This document shows positions 14,424-16,901 of a stretch of 16,901 bases of DNA, in pieces. The translations under genes were made by a program, and so were the position numbers. The stretch is taken from the NCBI GenBank assembly GCA_016932435.1, contig JAFGCW010000007.1, positions 1-16,901 of the forward strand, in the 5' to 3' direction. The stretch's first letter is position 1; each line of letters opens with the position of its first letter. Below the pieces are notes generated by a model. It ran no database searches and was not told where the DNA came from. It saw only the letters and a list, made by a program, of their open reading frames with translations. This DNA is from Dehalococcoidales bacterium (lineage in GTDB: Bacteria > Chloroflexota > Dehalococcoidia > Dehalococcoidales > UBA2162).

Positions 14424-15628
14424 ATACACCGGAGATTGAAAAGACTTTCGATGGCTACAAGTACACATGGTCTGAGGATGACTTAGTCATCGAAGTCTCC
14501 AAACTTAAAAATGACGGCAAATGCGAAATATCAGTTTCTCGTCTCAATGGCAACATCATGCAGTACGCCAGCTTTAATCTTTTAACCTTAAGCACTCGTA
14601 CTAACCTAGCAGCAATCCTGAAAAAAGACAATGACGCCATCGACTGGAACGAAGTACTCACGAATGTTTCAACGATTACCCTAAAAAAGCTTCGAGAGGG
14701 TGAAGCACTTGAAGCGGTATGGCCTGATGAAAATGATACACTAGAAGCAGAGTATTTATTAGAACCTATCTTATATTTTAACCATCCAACTGTAGTATTT
14801 GGTGACTATGGATCAGCGAAAAGTCTGTTATCATTGATAATTGCCTATATAATCCAACGGCCCTCATACTACAATCGGTTAGATTTAATCACTACAGAGC
14901 CCCCAATTAATAGTCTATTCCTTGACTGGGAAGATGAGAAAGACACATTTAGAAAACGCTGGAGCGCGATCTCAAACGGTTTCAAGCAAGATGTTATGCC
15001 AATATATCGAAGGAAAATGACAGCACCATTGGCTGACTCAGTAGACCAAATTCAAAAACAGATTCTAGAAGAAGATATTAAGCTCTTGATTGTAGATAGT
15101 CTGGGACCAGCAGCACGGGGAAACCTGAACGATCCTGAACCAGCAATTCGTTACCATGCAGCCTTACGTGAACTGGGCATTACCTCATTGACATTAGCGC
15201 ATACTTCAAAGGATCAACTGAATAAAAACAAAACGATATTCGGTTCAGTGTTTTTTACCAACTTGGCACGAGCAGTTTGGGAGTGTAAGTCTGAGCAGGA
15301 AACAGGTGAAGATGAACTTGTTATAAGCCTGAAACAAACGAAAGCAAACCTGTCCAAGAAACATACAACACTCGGGTATAAATTTGAATTTACTTATAAT
15401 ACCGTATCGATAGCAAAAGCAGACCTTTTAGAAACCGGTTTATCAGTAGAACTATCACTAAAAGACAGAATTAAAAATCTGCTGAAACACGAACGAATGA
15501 CTACCAAAAACCTTGCCGACATTCTCGATGCAAAAGAAGGCAGTGTGAAAACTACCCTGAACCGCAATAAGAATCTATTCATTAAGATAGATGATACCTG
15601 GGCGATACGTTCTTACGATGAAGCGTAA
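14420..15628 (+). CDS. RecA-like replicative helicase/ATPase (RepA/AAA_25 type)
   Basis: This 402-residue protein is the probable helicase partner of the primase. The ATPase core has Walker A GDYGSAKS (128-135), an acidic LFLDWEDE segment (167-174), Walker B LLIVDSLG (222-229, D226) and a sensor-like LAHTSKD (259-265). The N-terminal 110 residues are family-specific, and the last 70 (about 328-398) look like a winged helix, which could contact origin DNA. The start ATG overlaps the primase stop and has GAGAGGG about 10 nt upstream. Hexameric RSF1010-RepA-like helicases have this core. Its stop codon lies inside the first origin repeat, so gene and origin are directly joined. Confidence 0.88.
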   Translation: MNTPEIEKTFDGYKYTWSEDDLVIEVSKLKNDGKCEISVSRLNGNIMQYASFNLLTLSTRTNLAAILKKDNDAIDWNEVLTNVSTITLKKLREGEALEAVWPDENDTLEAEYLLEPILYFNHPTVVFGDYGSAKSLLSLIIAYIIQRPSYYNRLDLITTEPPINSLFLDWEDEKDTFRKRWSAISNGFKQDVMPIYRRKMTAPLADSVDQIQKQILEEDIKLLIVDSLGPAARGNLNDPEPAIRYHAALRELGITSLTLAHTSKDQLNKNKTIFGSVFFTNLARAVWECKSEQETGEDELVISLKQTKANLSKKHTTLGYKFEFTYNTVSIAKADLLETGLSVELSLKDRIKNLLKHERMTTKNLADILDAKEGSVKTTLNRNKNLFIKIDDTWAIRSYDEA

Positions 15629-15860
15629 CACACCGTAACACTTTAATTTTTTTTCGCCTATTCACGCTCAAATTAGCGTAACACCTGCCAGCATTCGTGC
15701 GTAACACTCCTTAGCGTAACACTCATGGCCATTACTGTTACGTTTTACTATTTTCCCACGCTCACGCCACGCCTAGCGTAACTGTTACGTAACACCTGTA
15801 ACATATCGTAACGTAACACAGGGGTACTATATATAGTACCCTGTTACGGTAGTTGTTACG
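15624..15860. repeat. Iteron-like cluster of CGTAACA, probable replication origin
   Basis: Eleven exact copies of CGTAACA or its complement TGTTACG fall in 237 bp. Plus-strand copies start at 15624, 15634, 15677, 15700, 15715, 15788 and 15812. Minus-strand copies start at 15736, 15783, 15842 and 15854. Near copies start at 15777, 15798 and 15807. Many plus copies extend to (T/A)AGCGTAACAC. A T-rich tract (15642-15654) and a TATATATA core (15828-15835) could melt. The block has no gene and directly follows the primase/helicase operon, as origins of small replicons do. It also holds CACGCTCA twice (15663, 15757). Origin function is inferred. Confidence 0.7.
15812..15848. repeat. Nested inverted repeat within the origin block
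   Basis: A perfect 20-bp palindrome, GGGTACTATATATAGTACCC (15822-15841), is flanked by CGTAACA on the left (15812-15818) and TGTTACG on the right (15842-15848). The whole could form a cruciform or bind a dimer. A separate perfect 12-bp palindrome, TGTTACGTAACA, lies at 15783-15794, where two iterons meet head to head. Confidence 0.75.
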
Positions 15861-15976
15861 TTTAATTCTAATGGATATACTCTGTGTGAGTAATTTTCTA
15901 GAATCATTGGAAACTTTTTTTTTGGCGGTGTATTATTTCAAGTTAAAAGTGATATAAAATAAATAAGAAGGATATT

Positions 15977-16495
15977 ATGTCTATAGAGAGTGCAATAAAA
16001 CGTCTAAATGACTTAACTACTGATGGGATAATACAAGGCTACGCTATCGCTGGTGGTTACGCTGCATTGTTTTATGAAGTTCCTTCTCAAACCTTTGATC
16101 TTGATGTGATAGTGATATTGGGATCTGATGCAGAATACCACGCACTTTATGATTACTTTCGTAAACTAGATGCCAGGATTGAAGATGTCTATATCTACAT
16201 AGACGATATGCCCGTTCAGTTTTTACCAAATTACATTAATGAAATGTATAATGATGCAGTCTCACAAGCAAATACATACGACTTCGGTAATATTAGGGCA
16301 AATTTCGCTACTCCAGAACATTTGATACTATTGTCCTTGACAGTATATAGAGACAAGGATAAAATTAGAATGCAGCATTTGATTAAGATTGCTGATAAAG
16401 AGTTAATAGAATCTCTTATTGGTAGGTTTGATGATGGTGAGGGTAAATTATATAAGAGATACCAAGAAGTTCTGGAGAGATCGGAAAACAGCTAG
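15977..16495 (+). CDS. Nucleotidyltransferase-fold protein (AbiEii/MNT-like)
   Basis: The 172-residue protein shows the start of the polymerase-beta nucleotidyltransferase fold: YAIAGGYAALFYEV (G26-G27) followed by the metal-binding pair D41-L-D43 in TFDLDVIVIL. The usual third acidic residue is not evident; the matching strand reads MPVQFLP with Gln81. Later helices contain TPEHLILLSL and RDKDKIRMQHL, as in AbiEii-type proteins. Members include toxins of type IV-like systems and antitoxins of the MNT class that modify tRNA or proteins. ATG 15977 has AAGAAGGA 6 nt upstream. The end overlaps a second small frame. Its low GC content and position behind the origin mark it as cargo; a defence or toxin-antitoxin role is inferred. 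Confidence 0.75.
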   Translation: MSIESAIKRLNDLTTDGIIQGYAIAGGYAALFYEVPSQTFDLDVIVILGSDAEYHALYDYFRKLDARIEDVYIYIDDMPVQFLPNYINEMYNDAVSQANTYDFGNIRANFATPEHLILLSLTVYRDKDKIRMQHLIKIADKELIESLIGRFDDGEGKLYKRYQEVLERSENS

Positions 16496-16607
16496 AACTG
16501 CATTAGATAATAAACGCAAGAGTGCTTCTCCTTCTACAAAGGTTGCTATAATTGGCAGGATGAGGGAAGATGCTAAATTCCTCAGACGTGGTCATTTAGT
16601 TAAATAG
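16431..16607 (+). CDS. Small partner protein overlapping the nucleotidyltransferase gene
   Basis: A 58-residue frame starts at ATG 16431 or 16434, about 65 bases before the preceding stop, and ends at TAG 16605-16607. It is strongly basic, with FWRDRKTARTALDNKR, a short loop, then KVAIIGRMREDAKFLRRGHL. The last helix (M-R-x-D-A-x-F-L-R) recalls small proteins I associate with nucleotidyltransferases of this kind. GGTAGG lies 4-7 nt upstream of the ATGs. It could be the antitoxin or the helper of the pair. The alternative that it is only a frame shadow is less likely, because over 100 bases lie beyond the first gene's end with a protein-like composition. Confidence 0.5.
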   Translation: MMVRVNYIRDTKKFWRDRKTARTALDNKRKSASPSTKVAIIGRMREDAKFLRRGHLVK

Positions 16608-16815
16608 AACTATTCAAATAACATAATTCTTATTTAATACCTCTATCGTTTCCTATTGAACGCTAACTCGAACGAACTTTTTCTTTCGCTATTCGTTACC
16701 CATATAATAAATACCTTACTTACCATAATATCAGAGCTAAAACACCTCCCAAAATTATCTGTGGGTTAAAAATACACGCTCACATTCCTTTTAAATCTAA
16801 CCCTTCGTAATACGC

Positions 16816-16881
16816 TGTTTTTTGCAAGTGGAAATTCCCCATTATTGCAAAATATTTTCCCCAGGCGCCGGTGGGGAATTT
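16816..16881. repeat. Short repeats resembling an insertion-sequence end (IS21-like?)
   Basis: Two related units follow each other: TTGCAA-9 nt-CCCCA (16822-16841) and TTGCAA-8 nt-CCCCA (16845-16863). AAATTCCCC (16832-16840) is then repeated in inverted form as GGGGAATTT (16873-16881). The block begins after TGTTTT at 16816. IS21-family elements start with TG and have several internal repeats of this style at their ends, so an insertion sequence may begin here and continue beyond the window. No transposase is visible, so this remains tentative. Confidence 0.3.
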
Positions 16882-16901
16882 TATATATACATAACGTTCG
16901 C

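Larger units (their letters stand above)
11198..16901. mobile_element. Integrated element at tRNA-Ala (left part; right end not in window)
   Basis: Everything after the tRNA looks acquired. An integrase converges on the tRNA, followed by an unknown gene, a divergent regulator/excisionase/primase/helicase operon, an iteron-rich origin and a nucleotidyltransferase cargo. No capsid, terminase or conjugation gene is visible. The order integrase - divergent control - replication - origin - cargo resembles phage-inducible chromosomal islands or small integrative plasmids. I found no second copy of the tRNA 3' end, so the far attachment site must lie beyond 16901. The left border is set at the tRNA end for convenience; the crossover is probably inside the tRNA. 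Confidence 0.8.

Noticed and set aside
15624..15860. Repeat block read as a CRISPR array
   Set aside because: The repeats are 7-10 bp, on both strands and unevenly spaced, without uniform spacers or cas genes.
16431..16607. Frameshifted C-terminus of the nucleotidyltransferase
   Set aside because: The nucleotidyltransferase already has a normal length and a helical end, and the second frame overlaps it with its own possible start and site; two genes is the simpler reading.

Overview
The window joins about 11 kb of ordinary bacterial chromosome to the left part of an integrated mobile element that sits against a tRNA-Ala gene and runs off the right edge. The mix of genes suggests an anaerobic Chloroflexota bacterium, possibly of the Dehalococcoidia: a Chloroflexota-type zinc-ribbon protein, NarL-type two-component genes, and a 4-hydroxybutyryl-CoA-dehydratase-like flavoenzyme beside an ADP-forming acyl-CoA synthetase. 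This placement is an inference from gene content, not from a marker gene.

Left chromosomal part (1-5451). The tail of a membrane transporter ends at a bidirectional terminator. After it, nearly everything is on the minus strand: a double zinc-ribbon protein with a probable TTG start, a small Cse60-like protein, a secreted lipoprotein serpin with an intact inhibitory hinge, a possible 52-residue membrane protein, TatA, a CLC chloride channel/transporter with two CBS domains, and two coupled unknown genes (a Cys-rich protein and a stand-alone RAM/Lrp-like domain). The last four genes (clc, tatA and the two unknowns) may form one transcription unit.

Two-component and metabolic part (5452-11039). 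A NarL-type response regulator and a membrane HisKA_3 histidine kinase form a tight plus-strand operon behind a promoter area rich in a TACGAAT heptamer. A strong hairpin separates the kinase from a minus-strand 4-hydroxybutyryl-CoA dehydratase homologue. That gene is divergent from a pair of succinyl-CoA-synthetase-like subunits. An 18-bp palindrome lies exactly between the two divergent promoters. The likely joint job is activation of a (hydroxy)acid to its CoA thioester, or ATP-yielding release from it, plus radical dehydration/isomerisation. Active-site differences in both enzymes argue against simply assigning 4-hydroxybutyrate and succinate.

Mobile element (11198 to the window end). Immediately after tRNA-Ala(UGC) come a terminator hairpin, two helically phased copies of TTTGCTAAC, and a tyrosine integrase pointing at the tRNA, with an unknown gene upstream of it. 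Divergent from these is a tightly overlapping operon: XRE regulator, excisionase-like protein, primase-polymerase and RecA-like helicase. It ends in a 237-bp block carrying 11 exact and 3 near-exact copies of CGTAACA on both strands, nested with a 20-bp perfect palindrome. This looks like an iteron replication origin served by the primase/helicase pair. The layout resembles phage-inducible chromosomal islands or small integrative replicons. Past the origin is a nucleotidyltransferase gene with an overlapping small partner (a possible toxin-antitoxin or defence cargo), then AT-rich DNA and what may be the end of an IS21-like insertion sequence. The element's other end is outside the window.
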